DNA from: CAJXNP01 sp050305935
GTDB lineage: Bacteria > Bacteroidota > Bacteroidia > Cytophagales > Cyclobacteriaceae
Assembly (NCBI GenBank): GCA_050305935.1
Contig: JBNLGG010000020.1
Coordinates: 1 to 62,700, forward strand
Length of the DNA: 62,700 bases
Direction of reading: 5' to 3'
The notes under the pieces were generated by a model. That model did not search any database, was not told the origin of the DNA, and saw nothing but the letters and a program-made list of their open reading frames with translations. Below, piece by piece: positions 62,383 through 62,700 of this stretch. The translations under genes and the position numbers were made by a program. The number at the start of each line of letters is the position of its first letter. Positions within the stretch are counted from its first letter, which is position 1.

Positions 62383-62700
62383 ATGAAAAGAAAACTAGTT
62401 ATTTGTCTAGGACTGTTTTGGTTGGGAGTCAATTGCCTGATGGCACAAACACCCACCATTTCCAATTTTTCGCCAGACAATGGCCCTATAGGAACGTTGG
62501 TCACCATATTCGGTTCAAACTTTGACGCAACACCGGCAAATAATGTGGTGTATTTTGGGGCGGTCAGGGCTACTGTCATTTCAGCCGCAACATTTGAATT
62601 GACAGTGGAAGTACCTGCCGGGGCAACCTACCAGCCAATAACTGTACTTACTAATGGTTTAATAACAACGGCATCCAAACCATTTAATGTTACTTTTGAC
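62383..62700 (+). CDS. secreted IPT/TIG-domain protein (5' part, runs off the window)
   Basis: The ATG at 62383 opens a frame that stays open for 106 codons to the window edge. A signal peptide (MKRKLVICLGLFWLGV, cleavage near MAQ at residue 22) is followed by an IPT/TIG immunoglobulin-like domain: PTISNFSPDNGPIGTLVTIFG, then NNVVYFGAVRATVISA and LTVEVPAGATYQPITVLTNG. This arrangement is typical of long T9SS-exported surface proteins in Bacteroidota, but the C-terminus is not in the window. Confidence 0.8.
   Translation, partial: MKRKLVICLGLFWLGVNCLMAQTPTISNFSPDNGPIGTLVTIFGSNFDATPANNVVYFGAVRATVISAATFELTVEVPAGATYQPITVLTNGLITTASKPFNVTFD

Overview
The window reads as a chromosomal segment of a Bacteroidota bacterium, most likely from the Cytophagales/Flammeovirga side. 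The pointers are: promoters of the TTG-N19/20-TAnnTTTG type rather than sigma70 boxes; weak or absent Shine-Dalgarno sites; long secreted proteins with type IX secretion (T9SS) C-terminal sorting domains; a short RecQ; a PASTA-carrying cell-division PBP; an MraY with a periplasmic insert; and a dcw cluster running mraZ-rsmH-ftsL-ftsI-murE-mraY-murD-ftsW-murG-murC-ftsQ-ftsA-ftsZ. The assignment is inferred; no 16S gene is present.

Layout. 1-3930: the tail of an unknown gene, a decayed fragment of a recQ 3' end, a polytopic membrane protein, and recQ broken by a one-base frameshift. 4023-6669: a DUF350-like membrane protein with a transglutaminase-like protein, a small membrane protein and a lipoprotein. 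6790-13031: a PurF-like amidotransferase, a ketoacyl synthase under a TetR regulator with twin operators, an IscA/ErpA protein, ThiL, and an AlkD-like repair protein. 13032-21801: a PutP-type symporter, two exported proteins, a TPP-enzyme/FAD-dehydrogenase gene pair, a methyltransferase and a HigBA toxin-antitoxin pair. 21885-26492: a DgkA-family kinase, the three-subunit transhydrogenase (pnt) behind two matching palindromic operators, and a polyprenyl synthase. 26572-29121: a restriction-modification island (REase, HTH-fused m5C methyltransferase, Vsr). 29125-30363: a TlpA-like lipoprotein.

30536-45831 is the complete dcw cluster. It is preceded by three 10-bp MraZ boxes overlapping the promoter, has 1-14 bp overlaps between many genes, and is followed by a hairpin and a degenerate heptanucleotide array. 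It makes the lipid II precursor (murE, mraY, murD, murG, murC) and the divisome core (ftsL, ftsI, ftsW, ftsQ, ftsA, ftsZ).

46870-62700 is the accessory, most unusual part. Three paralogous membrane proteins join a signal peptide, an extracytoplasmic 7TMR-DISM-like sensor domain, seven predicted TM helices, a coiled coil and a LuxR-like DNA-binding HTH. They look like membrane-tethered transcription factors. They flank an operon encoding a 1795-residue triple beta-helix T9SS cargo, a 1289-residue M60-like metallopeptidase T9SS cargo and a lipoprotein. The two giants share a 49-residue Cys-containing repeat (4 and 6 copies). A further secreted IPT/TIG protein starts at the right edge. My working hypothesis, inferred from the neighbourhood only, is a surface glycan- or mucin-directed system controlled by direct membrane-to-DNA sensors.
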